This document shows, one piece after another, positions 1 through 11,559 of a stretch of DNA of 64,000 nucleotides; positions within the stretch are counted from its first letter, which is position 1, and every line of letters starts with the position of its first letter. The translations under genes were made by a program, and so were the position numbers. The notes under the pieces were generated by a model. That model did not search any database, was not told the origin of the DNA, and saw only the letters and a list, made by a program, of their open reading frames with translations. Source of the stretch: Phlebotomus papatasi (Eukaryota; Arthropoda; Insecta; Diptera; Psychodidae); assembly GCF_024763615.1 (NCBI RefSeq), contig NC_077222.1, positions 102,891,417 through 102,955,416 of the forward strand, written 5' to 3'.

Positions 1-654
1 TAAGTGAAATGCTTTCATGAAGTTTTCTCATTTTTATTGAGATATCTATAAAAAAAATTAAGAACATTGAAATCAGTCATCTTTAATTTAGCATTCTTAT
101 TTACATTTCGGAAAGGTTATTTTGCCCATAACTATCATAATATTTTTCTTCCAGATGGTTCTGAAACACTTTCTGTAAGGACAAGAGTATTTCTGTATTT
201 GCTTGGACAAACCTAGCAGAGCTGGTAGCAACATGTTCATTCATTTTTCTTTTACAAATAAAGATATCAGGCACTAAAAAAAATATGTTTTATAATCATT
301 ATTGTAACTACTTAAAAAGTACTTAGATGAAAGTCCTTAACTAAGCACATTCCATGTTTTTTAATACAAACTGTATAAGGTAAAGTGCCCTGTATTCAGT
401 CGGTGTCTCAACTCGGCCAGAGCGGTCATTTATTGAAGGCCGACTTTAGGGTACTACACTTAATTTGGGACTTTTATAAAGGTCTTATTTAAGTACTTAG
501 TGTTAAGGTTGACTCATGCCATATAAGTTATGCTATTCCCCACAAAGTGCTGATGTTTGTCTCGCTTTACAATAAGTATTTTTTTAAATAGTTGGATATT
601 CTACAACTTCTTAAGTTATTGAGTTAAGAATTTATTATTTCCGTACAGAAGTAG

Positions 655-1012
655 ATCTTGAAAAATTCGAAAATCTATTTGAAGATCCAAAAAAGAGACT
701 TTTTTACTTTTAGTTAATTCCGCAAGGTAGCTGAGATACATCCTGTTCGAATTTCGAAGTCCTCAAGTGTCAAAATGTGACGGTCTTCATATTGTTGTGA
801 GGAATAAAACAGAACAACGACGCTTACTGTTCTTGTCCCATTACTCAATCACTCCATAATCGCTGAGTAACTCTTTTGCGAGCTTTTTAGTGTGGTATTT
901 GATAAATTTTCCCCATCTTGTTCGAAAATTTAGTATGAAAATTCGAAATTGAATTTGAATTCTTCGATCATCAACGACTTTTTGTGCAAATAAAGTTACA
1001 TTTACCTTTTAT
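655..1012 (+). repeat. Dispersed repeat family B, copy 1
   Basis: This is homologous, in the opposite orientation, to 26058-26374. Shared blocks include a TTGAAAAATTCGAA start, AATTCCGCAAGGT, CCTGTTCGAATTTCG, TTGTTGTGAGGA and TTTTTGTGCAAATAAAG. Copy 1 has about 60 extra bases near 820-880. A third, partial copy is at 19435-19560. No terminal repeats or coding capacity are evident, so the class is unknown. Confidence 0.7.
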
Positions 1013-1066
1013 CCAAGACACTGTTGGAGAATCAAAATCTACTTGTGTTTAGGCTCTAAATATAAT

Positions 1067-1338
1067 TAGGGGAAGTGCTCATAATTTTGGACATGATGCT
1101 TATAAGCATCAATGCTCTAAGTTTGAAGTACGATAATCTCAATAGTAACTGAGTTTTTTGCTACACACTTTTCAGAAGGGTTGCTTAAAAACTTAGCAAG
1201 CTATTTAACGTCTTTGATTTTATTAAAAATTTGTCTTAATACGTTTAAAAAGGTATTGATTTGTAGAGATGAATTTGACTCTAATTTTGGACACCTTACT
1301 TGTAATTTTGGACACTTTGCTTGTAATTTTGGACAGCC
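1067..1338 (+). repeat. TA-GGGG element left end and 21-bp tandem repeat
   Basis: TA|GGGGAAGTGCTC at 1067-1080 looks like the left end of one of the window's TA/GGGG elements, but no matching right end was found. Nearby, TAATTTTGGACA occurs at 1282, 1303 and 1324, an exact 21-bp period over about 2.7 copies, with a further TAATTTTGGACA at about 1083. The repeat explains the short open frame with a recurring NFGH peptide, which is not a gene. Confidence 0.5.
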
Positions 1339-2129
1339 AATCCGCCTAAATAGAAGGCCCATTATTTTTCATTTCAATAACCCATATTATCAAATCATCT
1401 TTCTGTTTATGAGAAGGAACCGTAGAATATCACAAGGAGCATGGAAATTTTCCATATCATTCATCAAAGAGAGTTGACTTTGTCACTCCAAGAATACGCG
1501 GATTCACGCATTCTCTTACCTTTCCGGGACTTTTTTTTTAAAGGCTTTTTACACTGAATCTCGTACGTAAAAATGATGATCCTTTATTTCTTTAGTTAGG
1601 CATTCATACAACCGAGTCATCACAAAAGCTAAAACTTCACGAAATTTTGAGAAAAACACCTGTCCAAAATAAGAAGTATCACATCACTGACTGCTGAAAC
1701 TCTTAGAAAATTGCCCATTTTTCACACGAAAAACGTACTTCAAAAGACCAATCAACAAAACATTCAATGAATATTTAATAATATTACTTAAAAATACCGA
1801 GGATAAAATTGTTAATTCTTCACCACAGCTAAATAAGCCTGATGTAAACACGAAGATCAGTCTCTTTTCTCATAAGCCACTGCACACATTGAAGTTTCAA
1901 CAAAGCAATTTTAACTGAAATCATATCCAAAATTTAACGAATTTAGTATTAAAATCCTCCACTCTTTGGTCACTCTTTTTATTAGGGGTCCATCTGGAAG
2001 ATTATTGCCCAGAGGTTACTCTTTTTAAATTCAAGATTATCCGATTATAACCAAAACTAACGAAAAACTACATCAATATCTCGTACAAGATATCACCCAT
2101 GCCTAATTCTTCTAAGTGGTTTCCTGAGG

Positions 2130-2195
2130 GCTTCAATGGATTAGTAAATAGAGTGTTTGGATCTATGACTCAAAGATCCCTAGTTCCAGTATCGT
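2130..2195 (+). mobile_element. Degenerate tRNA-derived SINE head
   Basis: GGATTAGTAAATAGAGTG followed by TTTGGATCTATGACTC and then CCCTAGTTCCAG keeps the order of a tRNA box A, anticodon region and a decayed box B (GGTTCGA-like). It resembles the SINE at 14893. No target duplication was found. Confidence 0.4.
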
Positions 2196-2484
2196 ATCGG
2201 TTGAACAGCATTCAAGGCTTGGAAGAAAATTTGAACAGCGTTAGTTCATGTTCATGCTAATCCTGGTCAATAACTGCTATCACTGCTACTGATTACTACG
2301 AAACTTAGTAGGGTTCTAGGTAATAAATTCTGATACATCTATTGCCACTTTATTTTATGTGTAACGATTTTTGACGATTTCGATTCAGTGAATAGGGAAT
2401 TTAGCCTCGACTACAGTATATCCATTTGATGTTCAGACGTCGAAATTAGTTTTCATCTTCGAAATTCATCTTTTACCATCTAGA

Positions 2485-2735
2485 GCCTCAGTGGATCAGT
2501 GGATAGAGTGAACCACCTAAACAATAAGCTGGTACGAGAACGAGTTTCGGCATGAAAATGGTACTACAGTCGATACAAATATTCACTGTCACTGATCCAA
2601 ATACACTCCGGGATGGGTTGCTGTCATAGCAGCACTATATATGAGACAACATAAGGGGCCCACCCAATTGTGGCCTGGATGTATCGGTAAACCGAAATTG
2701 AGAACTGACCCCTGGAAAAATCTAACCTTACTATC
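2485..2735 (+). mobile_element. tRNA-derived SINE with internal deletion
   Basis: It starts with GCCTCAGTGGATCAG and a box-A-like GGATAGAGTG. It then joins directly to the body shared with 14893-15320 (ACCGCCTAAACA-like, GCTGGTAC, GAACGAGTT, GGCATGAA, TCGATACAAAT, GGGCCCA, GCCTGGATG). The box B and about 120 bp of the central part present at 14.9 kb are missing, so this copy cannot be an active Pol III unit. Confidence 0.6.
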
Positions 2736-2801
2736 TATATCAAACATCAAACCAAGAAAGAATTCTAGAATTTTGCAAATTGAACAACCTCAAACGCTTT
2801 C

Positions 2802-2885
2802 AGTCTAAAATCGTAAAATCAGGACCTTACTTCAAGATCACTTTGATGATCTTGAAGTAGGGTTTTGATTTTACGACTTTAGACT
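2802..2885. repeat. Near-perfect foldback, 39-bp arms, 6-bp loop
   Basis: Arms 2802-2840 and 2847-2885 are inverse complements with four differences around a CTTTGA loop. Three of the four differences would be G-U pairs in a plus-strand transcript. No terminal target duplication is visible, so it may be a tiny foldback element or a hairpin-forming transcript segment. Confidence 0.7.
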
Positions 2886-5344
2886 GTGTAACAAAGTTGA
2901 ATTCGCCTAATGTATTTTGAACCCCATTTTAAGGAATTCTTAGAGTTCTTGAGAATCTTCAAACTCGTGTACAATGACACTTTATTTTGAAGTCTACACC
3001 ACATAAAACGATGCTTAAAGAATTTGCAGTATCGTTGAAATTGTAGCGGAAAAACGTTTATGCCGAGCAGAAATCTCAATGGAATATCTCGCTGAGATGT
3101 GCGGTTTCTTTACTTTTTTTTCTTGCAGACATTGCACCATAAAGTATGGTTTTCATATGTGTACGCATACATATATAAGTGGATTTAATTGCTTCGGCGA
3201 AGAAGTGGAAGATGAAGTACAAAAAAAAACTAAAAGAAATAGCGCCAAGAGGAAGAAGCTTTGTGTCGTCCGGTTTTGGGAAAGGTCATGGTGACCGTGA
3301 ATAGCGAGACTGGTGAAACTTCCACACTCCTGGCCAAATTGACGTCTTATAGCACTAAGAAAATGTTGTTTGTAGAGGAGAATTCTCGAGAAACTGCACA
3401 AATGAATTGCATTATTTGTCACATTTAAAGCTTGTTTTTTGTCTCATTGAAGCGCCAAATGCACTTAACTTTGTTCTCACAAATAGCTCTGTTGGTGTTT
3501 TGTGAGTGGAACACAACAAATGATAGAGGAGGAAATTGCTTACAACACGTGGTCATACATCACTTTCATATTATGCGGAAGAACTCTCTGTCTTTGCACA
3601 CAATGGACAAAAAAAAGGCAATTTGCAGATGAATCCCAAATGTGACTGAGAAGATGATAAATTTTCTCAAAACTTGGAAGCGCACTTAACTTCCTGGAAA
3701 GAGACAATCAATGATGATCTTTTTGGTAAATAAAGGATTCCCGCCAATGTCTGACCGTGACTCATGCTGGGTTTCGTCACCGAAAAAAAAAGAAGTCGAA
3801 TGAGTTAATTAAGAAAACAACATACGACAGCGCAATTTCAACATGTTGACCACTCACAAAATCAGCTGTTTTTTAGGAGTCTGAGACACTCCAAAAGCCA
3901 CCCAAATGGGCCCCCAAAACACGAAGAAGGAGTGGAACATCAACGGAATTGAGTAAATTGTGCTTTGCTTTTCGAACAAAAAAGCAAACAATGAATAGTA
4001 CAATCCGAGAACCCTAACAATGTTGGACTATGTTGGCATGACAAAAAAAAACCTGCGCACCTACACACAAAGTTTCCCATTCAAATTAGCACATCATTAA
4101 TTATTCATTAAAATACGAGAGTTCGCACTTGATCAGCAAAATTGCCACAAATACCAGTAACAAAAAAAAAACGTCTCAGAGAGAGACTTCAAGACGACTA
4201 TTTAAGGTGGTCAAGACCAATTTTGACCCGTCCCCATGTGATGCCACAAAAGTCCACGGAGAATCGTAAAATTTTCTGACACGCCGACTGACCAAAAAAC
4301 CATCAAAATGTCACATTGTCGAAGAATAAACATCACCAAAATCAATTGCTAATCGATTTGATTGCACCATCACAGCTCTTGGACAATATTGTGGGTGGCT
4401 TCTGGAATGCAGACACTTGCTATGTAACTCCAAAGAGGAGAATCATCCCATGACACGACATACAAAAATACCACAAATCCATCAGAATTTTGCTGACCTG
4501 AATTTTTCGAATAAACTCCTTGGAGTTTTTCCATTGATATTTTTTCGGAGATATCTTTTTGCGTGCAAATGGAAAAACTCAGTGGGTGAAATCCTAATTC
4601 AAAACAAACCATTTAGAGACGAATGGAAGCCTCTATAAGAATGAGATTTATGATTTTATGCCTCTTCTATAATCCATGAAATTTTAAGCAAGTCATAAAT
4701 ATCTTTGAATAAGTTTGAAGCAAAGCCTTTAAGATTGTATACACGACAGCAAATAATCCACATAATAAATTTCACAAGTTTATCCAAAGTGTGACGACGT
4801 TTTTGATTATGGCATAAATATTTTTCCGCTTTTAGGGATATCTTGGAATTTCGAAAGCACTCGCATCTAACTTCATGATGACGCCGTCTCGTCGGCCATC
4901 TTGAAAAATTAAGATATTTATCTCAGGGGTACCAGGAACATAATTAGCATAGGAGTTTTTACTATCAAGTAGTGGGTAATATCGGTACCATCCGTACTCC
5001 CTAAATTTCCCTGGCTTCATTCGGAAAAAATTGGCGAATAGCAGCTGCAGAAGAGCGTTTGTCCCTCGGGATACTAATTAAAAGCAGTAGCATTCTTAAC
5101 GGACAGAGTCCTATAAAAACAGACACTGCACATTTTAGACTCGAAGAGCCCTTGAACCAAACCCTGTATAATCAACACTGTCCCATCCCCTAAGCAGAAG
5201 ATTAGATAGGTCCTTGGGGCATCCAGAAATCAACAAATGAAACAGTAATAGAATACCTTTCATCAGAAGGCGTAAAAGATCACAGCTCATGAAAAGGGTC
5301 CCGGTGACTACGCAACAGATATACTTAACACGGGTCCCGGTCAA
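2886..5344. other. Unique DNA without recognised genes
   Basis: This is mixed-composition intron-like DNA with poly-A runs and no repeat family found elsewhere in the window. Short open frames lack splice support. It may hold regulatory DNA of the minus-strand gene. Confidence 0.4.
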
Positions 5345-6130
5345 AATTCCGAAAAGGCCAATCCCGAATAGCCAAAATTTCAGGTATCCTTATTTCACAC
5401 AAGCCTATCAATCAATTAAATAATAGAATTGCAACTTTACAAAGCTAAGGGCCTTATGTGCCTCGTATCTGAGTAGATTCGCAAATCAAGCTCTTTAATT
5501 TATTAGTTTCGCTTGGTGGAGCAAAGATAAATATTCTATTACCTCTTCAGCATTCGACCCATTCGGGATTTTTGCTCTTCGGAATTTTGGCCCATTCAGA
5601 ACTTAGGCTAATTGGGATTTTGGCTTTTCAGGATTTTATATCTCTTCGGGATAATAGCTTTTCAAGATTTAGGTTGTTCAAGATTTTGGCCTTTCGGAAT
5701 TTTACATCTCTTCGGGATTTTAGCTTTTCGGAATTTTGGCCCATTCAGGATTTAACCTTTTTAGAATTTTGGCACTTCAAGATTTTTGTCTTTCGGAAAT
5801 TTTATTTTATCTCTTCGGGATTTATCTTTCCGGAATTTTAGCCCACTCAAGATTTTTGATTTTCGGAATTTTGAACCATTAGGGATTTTACATTTTGGAA
5901 TTTTAGCTCTTCAAGGTTTTGGAATTCGAAATTATATCTCTTCGGGATTTTAGCTTTTCGGAATTTATCCCATTCGAAATTTTGGCTTTTCGGAAATTTT
6001 GACTTTTCAGAATTTTACCTTCTTAGGATTTTAGCTCTTCGGGATTTTGAGCTTTCGGGAATTTATATCTCATCGGGACTTTAGCGTTTTGAAATTTTGG
6101 AACATTCGAGATTTTGGCTTATTAAAGATA
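5345..6130 (+). repeat. Degenerate short tandem repeat (TTCGGGATTTTAGC type) with inverted fragment
   Basis: From about 5560 to 6130 a unit of about 18-22 bp, variants of TTTTCGGAATTTTGGCC and CATTCAGGATTTTA, recurs irregularly. A higher-order marker, ATCTCTTCGGGAT, appears near 5639, 5705, 5809, 5935 and 6066. An inverted piece (CCGAAAAGGCCAATCCCGAA) lies at 5349-5368. A related but distinct array is at 22600-22915. Confidence 0.75.
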
Positions 6131-6479
6131 TCACAACACAGGGCTTTCTAGACATCTTCATTAATCAACAGTGACCCTTGGGATCGTTGAAATGGCCTAC
6201 ATTTACCTGCCACTCCTACTCTTTTTTCCTCAGTAGAGGCTTCTGATAACCTTTGAGAGATTTTTCTTCTACACTGGATTCGGTTTTGATATGAGAGTTG
6301 AATCTAGGACCCCTGCATTTCTTTCCATGCATTATAAGTTTGTTTTGACTAACAATGGCATTTTCAAAATTTCCTAATATTTTTAATGTCATGTATGTAA
6401 TTACTCCTTATGGATATATGGCTAGACTTCATGAAATCTTCGATCTCCAGCAATAGTTACTATATCCTGAAGAAAAAAT

Positions 6480-6890
6480 TCCGTAAGAATGTGAAAATTG
6501 TCACCGGAACAAATTGAATGAGAAGTGTCACGAGATAAACTAGAATCTTATTAAGTTTGCAATATCCAAAAGACTTCATTATAAAGATATACTTCATTCA
6601 TTACAATTCTCACCAAGATAAAGAATTCATTTCCTAAGCCCGATTCCCTATACAAGGGAGAATTGTCACAGGACTAATTTTTATGAGAATAGTCATGAGA
6701 TACAAAGAACCTTATTAACTTTGAACTCAACAAAATTGAGTTAACGAGAGATTTCGGCACTATTCTCTATAAATATTTCTCAGATGACAATTTTCACAAG
6801 TCTGTCTGTCTCCTCAGGACTGATTCAGTACATAAGTGAGAATTGTCACAAGATATAGTATAATTTCAGAAGCTGCAGAATTCAAAATGA
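6480..6890 (+). repeat. Tandem satellite, 165-180-bp units (GAGAATTGTCAC family)
   Basis: GARAATTGTCAC marks units starting near 6493, 6658 and 6838. Between them, TATGAGAATAGTCATGAGATA and a CTTATTAASTTTG block recur. The same family occurs in reverse orientation at 9740-10126. Confidence 0.65.
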
Positions 6891-8456
6891 TTGATTAGAA
6901 AGGCATGACATTTTAGACACGTTAAGATTTGGACTTTAGAAAGGTCGCTAAGGAACAACGACTTTACCAAATTTACGACTTTAGAAATTTATGAACAAGT
7001 TGAAATATCCTGAAGCTGTACGAAATTTTTCTTGTGGTGCTTTCTTTAATTTTCTCAGAATTAAATTTACGATTCTAATTGGATACAACCAGATATATAT
7101 AATTTCAACAATGCCTCCTCCGAGAGTCATCCCATAAACAAATGGGATGATCAATGCTCTCTCATAAAGCCTCCGCAAAGTTTTTACTTAGCGAAATTTT
7201 TTGCTCTTGCAAATTACACGATGATTTCATGAGGATTTTCTATCTTTGCGCGACTTATGACTTGGCACAGAATCTTTCAGCTGTTTGCGGCTGCAAGAGT
7301 CAAAGACATCAAATTGGTTCACGACATTTCAATAGACTGCTTTTTTTTTCCTCGAATTGTTCTTAAATCCACTCAATGTGCGTGATTTAATTTCCTCCTT
7401 TTCAAATATTTGTTATGTGCTTTCTTTATGGAATCTTTCAATTTCACCGCCAGAAGACAAAAGTTATACGGTCATGATAGGTATTAATTACAAACACGCA
7501 CAAATAGTTATATATTTTAGCAAAAATCAAATGCATTGCAATAAAACAACGAAATAGACAACAAAAATTCCATCAATAGTTGGTCAAGCAAATATTAGCA
7601 TAGTGCTTTAAATTCCAAAACCTTGGCCTCAATTCCAACGATGGCGCGAGAGTTCATATTCGTTGATTCAATTTCACTTTCGCCGTGAGTTCACCGAGCT
7701 CCCTCTGCTTTTGCAAGTTGCAACATTTACTGATCGGCATACTTCACTTCTTTTCCTTTTGCTTCAAGTGGAAAAGAGTTGTGCAATCATTGACGCATGC
7801 AGATTTGGAATCACTTTCCCAATTTTTAAGCTGTTTCTCTTATGAAATATCATCGTGATGTCTTTCACACAATATTGTACATAAATCTTTTTCTTCCCAT
7901 ATATACTATAATTAAATGAGACACCACATATAGTTGCATCTTCACGCCATTGAGCTTCATATACGATGGGTGAAGCACATGATTTTCTTTGAGTGCTGAA
8001 GCACTATTTAGCCGCCCACATAGACTACTTACTATTTTTAGGCATCACACGCCTAAAAACATCGACTTGTGGTGGCTTCTTCCCCCCCCCCCCCCACATA
8101 GAGCGACCTAGTGAGAAAAGTCAAAGTTCTACTGTACCCAAAAACAGATTTCTGGAACGTCAGACTCTGTGGTCAGTCTAACTTCCTTTGAATTTTCTCT
8201 GTAAACACCTTAATTACACGTCTCGGTCTCGAGTCAAAGTTTTACTGAACCATTTAATTGATGTTGAGACTGCTTATTCAGTTCATTGATGGTAAACTTG
8301 TCTATTTTTTATGAAGTAGTTTCCGTGTAAATTGATTTGAAATATTTTCACGAATTCTTAGAAACATATTAAGGTTTTGGTACTTAAATCAAATGATCTT
8401 CAATTCTAAATTGTCAAAAATAATTGAGGATGAAAATTATAGAAAAAATACATGTA
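6891..8456. other. Unique DNA without recognised genes
   Basis: Only the C14 tract and short fortuitous open frames are seen between the two oppositely oriented GAGAATTGTCAC satellites. Confidence 0.4.
8082..8095 (+). repeat. Homopolymer C tract (C14)
   Basis: Fourteen consecutive cytosines, unusual in this AT-rich DNA. It may be an error-prone sequencing spot. Confidence 0.8.
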
Positions 8457-9061
8457 GGGGAAAGTACTCTCCCTTTTCGAACGTTCATGCCTTCGAATAA
8501 TGTGAATTTCTTCTACTTAAGAGATTTACACATGATTATCACATAATTATCAATAATTGATGATAAGCTAACCAATATTTAATAGAAATTTGTAAGTCTC
8601 TTACTGTATTATCACACTTGCACATTAAAATTTTAATATGATTCACATTAATTCTCGCTGTTGAGAGTCCAAATGTGTAATTTGTGTGTTTGAATCATTT
8701 TATATTCAAAATTTGATCTATTTGTTGATAAAAAGGTAGACTTGGCCCGCAAAATTTAATATAAATTGATTTATAGCATTAATGCGAAAAAATAATGCGA
8801 TTTTCTCTTTAATTTTTTAATGTGAAAAATATTTATGCTTTAGATAAATTTAAACTTATTTTTGCAGGCCAAGTCCACTTCTTTATCAATAAATAGAAAA
8901 ACCCCAAATATTAAGTGACTCAAAGATACAAATAACATATTTGGACGCTCACAAGCGACAATTAATGTGAATCACATTGAAATTTTAATGTGCAAGTGTG
9001 ATAACACCGTTAGGAAAACTAAAAGTGAATTCATATTATTCGGAGGGAGAGTACTTCCCCC
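8457..9061. mobile_element. TA-GGGG MITE (213 bp net) interrupted by a 390-bp MITE
   Basis: The outer ends are TA|GGGGAAAGTACTCTCCCTTT and, inverted at the right, GGGGGAAGTACTCTCCCTCC, with TA on both sides (8455-8456 and 9062-9063). The arms also share CGAATAATRTGAATT. Removing the nested 390-bp element and its duplicated TA leaves about 213 bp, matching other TA/GGG elements in the window. Confidence 0.75.
8612..9001. mobile_element. 390-bp TA-flanked MITE, copy 1 (nested)
   Basis: The TIRs start TCACACTTGCACATTAAAAT and run for at least 50 bp. The flanking TA is at 8610-8611 and 9002-9003. The interior is itself largely palindromic (two facing GACTTGGCC blocks near 8740 and 8865). Copies 2 and 3 are at 45727-46116 and 60865-63050. 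No coding capacity; TA duplication suggests a Tc1/mariner-type transposase. Confidence 0.85.
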
Positions 9062-9286
9062 TATGAAGAGACATTCTTACGAATTTCTCGGAAGTTTGAC
9101 AGCTGCCATCCGGATATCAGAGAGCAGGATGTCAGAGCTAAGTGTTAGTCACAAACTTCACATCAATTGGTTTCTTCTTCTTCTTCTTCTATTTTATGTA
9201 AGGTTATCGGACTCACTAGGGTACATATAGCTATAGCCGATATAGCCAATCAATAGTTTAATAGAAACGTCAAACTCTTTCAAGTA

Positions 9287-9603
9287 CAGTAGACTCTTCG
9301 ATATCCAGCACTTCGATATCCGGGTGACAGCTGCCAAACACTGGTGGTTGATATATTCAAAATTATTTTCACTAAACATGAAGTTTGTCCAGAGTGAATT
9401 AAAGTATTATTAACATTGTATCGAAATTTTTAATACATAATTGTGATAAAAAATGAAACATAAGCACACCATGAAGAAAATTCTCTTTTTCTTGTCAGAC
9501 AGATAATAAATTCACACTGCACAAAATAGAAAAACCGTTGTTCATTCAAAAAACCTAAATGTCATTTTGTCCCCCAGTCAGCCGGATATCGAAGAGTCTA
9601 CTG
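9287..9603. mobile_element. pogo/Tigger-like MITE, 317 bp
   Basis: The TIR CAGTAGACTCTTCGATATCC is repeated, inverted, at the right end, with TA flanks at 9285-9286 and 9604-9605. A CAGTAGA...TATCCG TIR with TA duplication is characteristic of pogo-like members of Tc1/mariner. There is no transposase frame, so it is non-autonomous. A relic of the family is at about 19560-19720. Confidence 0.8.
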
Positions 9604-9739
9604 TATTCCTTCATTTTAAAGTTCAGAAAGAATTCTACAAACTTCTGAGAATAGTCGTATGAGAAAATTAGGAATAGAATGGATAAATAACACAGCTAAA
9701 GCGGCTGAAGTTAACTTGATCTTGAATTATTATAATTAT

Positions 9740-10126
9740 TATTATTATGTTTTATCTCATGACAATTCTCACTGAATTTATTCGCATGACAATTCTCATT
9801 TGTGTACTAAACTCGGCCCCAGGATACAGATTCTACAAACCGGTGAGAATTGTCATGCGAGAGAATAGTTCCGAGTTCTGAAAGCTTCCTCATGAAACAC
9901 TCAACTGTGCTACCTCGTGATTATTCTTACTGAATTTGTTCATACGACAATCCTCAGTGGTATACTAAATCCGGCCTCAGGCTGCAGATTCTACAGATTT
10001 TGGTGAGAATTGAGAATTGTCATATAAGAAAGTTCCGAGTTCTGAAAGCTTAAAGTCTCAACTGTGCTGCTTCGTGACAATTCTCAGTGAATTTATTAGC
10101 ATGACAGTTCTCATTTGTGTACTAAA
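9740..10126 (-). repeat. Tandem satellite, 157-158-bp units (same family, reversed)
   Basis: ACAATTCTCACTGAATTTAT-like starts at 9762, 9920 and 10077 give periods of 158 and 157 bp and 2.3 copies. Shared blocks include GTGTACTAAAYYCGGCC, CAGATTCTACA, GTTCCGAGTTCTGAAAGCTT and CAACTGTGCT. The reverse complement matches the 6480-6890 array. Confidence 0.8.
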
Positions 10127-10210
10127 TTTTGTAATGTATGTACTAAAATTTGTGCACATCGTCTTTCAACATAAACTATAACTCAGCTTTAAATAGACCA
10201 AAGCTGAACT

Positions 10211-11420
10211 TAACCTCAAAGTTTATAAATTTTCTATAATTTGCTGTAGTCGATTGATTTAATTAACAGCCCGAAATAGTTCTAATTAAACCCATCTTAT
10301 GACTCTTTAAAACATAAAAATTTAACTAAAATTAGTCTTAGTTGAGAACATAACCTCAAAATCTCTAAAATTTTAAATTCTTTATTATAATCATAACCTT
10401 GATTTTACTAATGTGCGGCTTAAGTGAAAATAATCTTTGTAAATTACTGCGAGATTGAAGTTTCTAACAATCAACTTGCAGAAAAAGTTCAATATAACCT
10501 CAAAATTTATGATATTATGAATTTCGATTACAATTCTAAAGATTTTTATCATTTTCTGATAATAAGAGATTATTTTTGGACAAAGAGAAATGGATATTTT
10601 TTCTAGAACCACTGTTCTTGGAAAATATTGTCAACATAACCTCAAAACCTCTGTTCTTTCAACTCTTCGAATGTCTATCATTTATCTTTAAAGAACTTTA
10701 ATGATTTTGAACTCAGGATAAACGTTTTTTTTTTGCACAGCAAATTTGTAGAATATTTCAACTCCCTGAAGCTGGATCTATTCAGAACTATTTCCAATAT
10801 TCTGAACATAACCTCAAAATCTATTCTTTGTTTCAAATTGATTTGATTTTGTGATCTAAACCGAACGCTTTTTCTTCAAATTTTGTAGGTCATTTGAGCT
10901 TTGTAAGAAACCTCTTGAGAACTATTAAATAGAAAATATATTTTTAACATAACCTAAAAATTTCGCGACTTTGAGGTTATTATTAACGAGGTAACAAATG
11001 TTGATAAATTTTTATCTAAAATGAGAATTGTTACTACCAAATTATAGGATATTGTAACGCCTTCAATATCTTCACTAATATTTCTAAATAAGTTTAATAC
11101 TTCTGAACATAACCTCAAAATATTAGTAAATTTGCAGTGAATTAAAATGAATAATTTTGAGTGTTGTGTTGTTTGAATACTCATTGAATACTGAAACATC
11201 AGAGTATCTGAACTATCAAAAGCAGTTTCAGAGCTTTTTATAACTGAAGAAATATTCTGAACATAACCTATAAGATCCTTAATGTCGAAATCAATATTGG
11301 TCAATTGCTATAATCCGACTTTATTATTTTATCTCACTTAAGCTATTATTACGAGTTAAATTCCAACAGAAAGCCTAGTGATGTTAAAGATATTCAAAGT
11401 CATTTGAAACATAACCTCAA
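10211..11420 (+). repeat. Array of nine TAACCTCAAA motifs at 140-172-bp spacing
   Basis: GAACATAACCTCAAAATCT-like motifs begin (at TAACCT) at 10211, 10351, 10495, 10637, 10809, 10950, 11110, 11264 and 11412. Upstream of several lies TATTCTGAACA. The DNA between motifs no longer aligns from unit to unit by eye, so only the motif is conserved. A tenth, isolated copy lies inside a MITE at 13776. A 116-codon minus-strand open frame crosses the array, but unit lengths are not multiples of three. Confidence 0.75.
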
Positions 11421-11559
11421 AGCATCTCTGAAATGTAGGTATTTCGGAAATTTAATATTCAATCTATCCAAACAATATGTAAATAAATTAGTTCAAGTTT
11501 TCAGCTCATCTCATCTTCACAATTTAAGTTTAAACTGCGTGTTATTGAACTATTTATCT

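Noticed and set aside
10954..11304. 116-codon minus-strand frame across the TAACCTCAAA array
   Set aside because: Array units differ by lengths not divisible by three and the frame is not kept from unit to unit; a frame of this length is expected about once by chance in this window.
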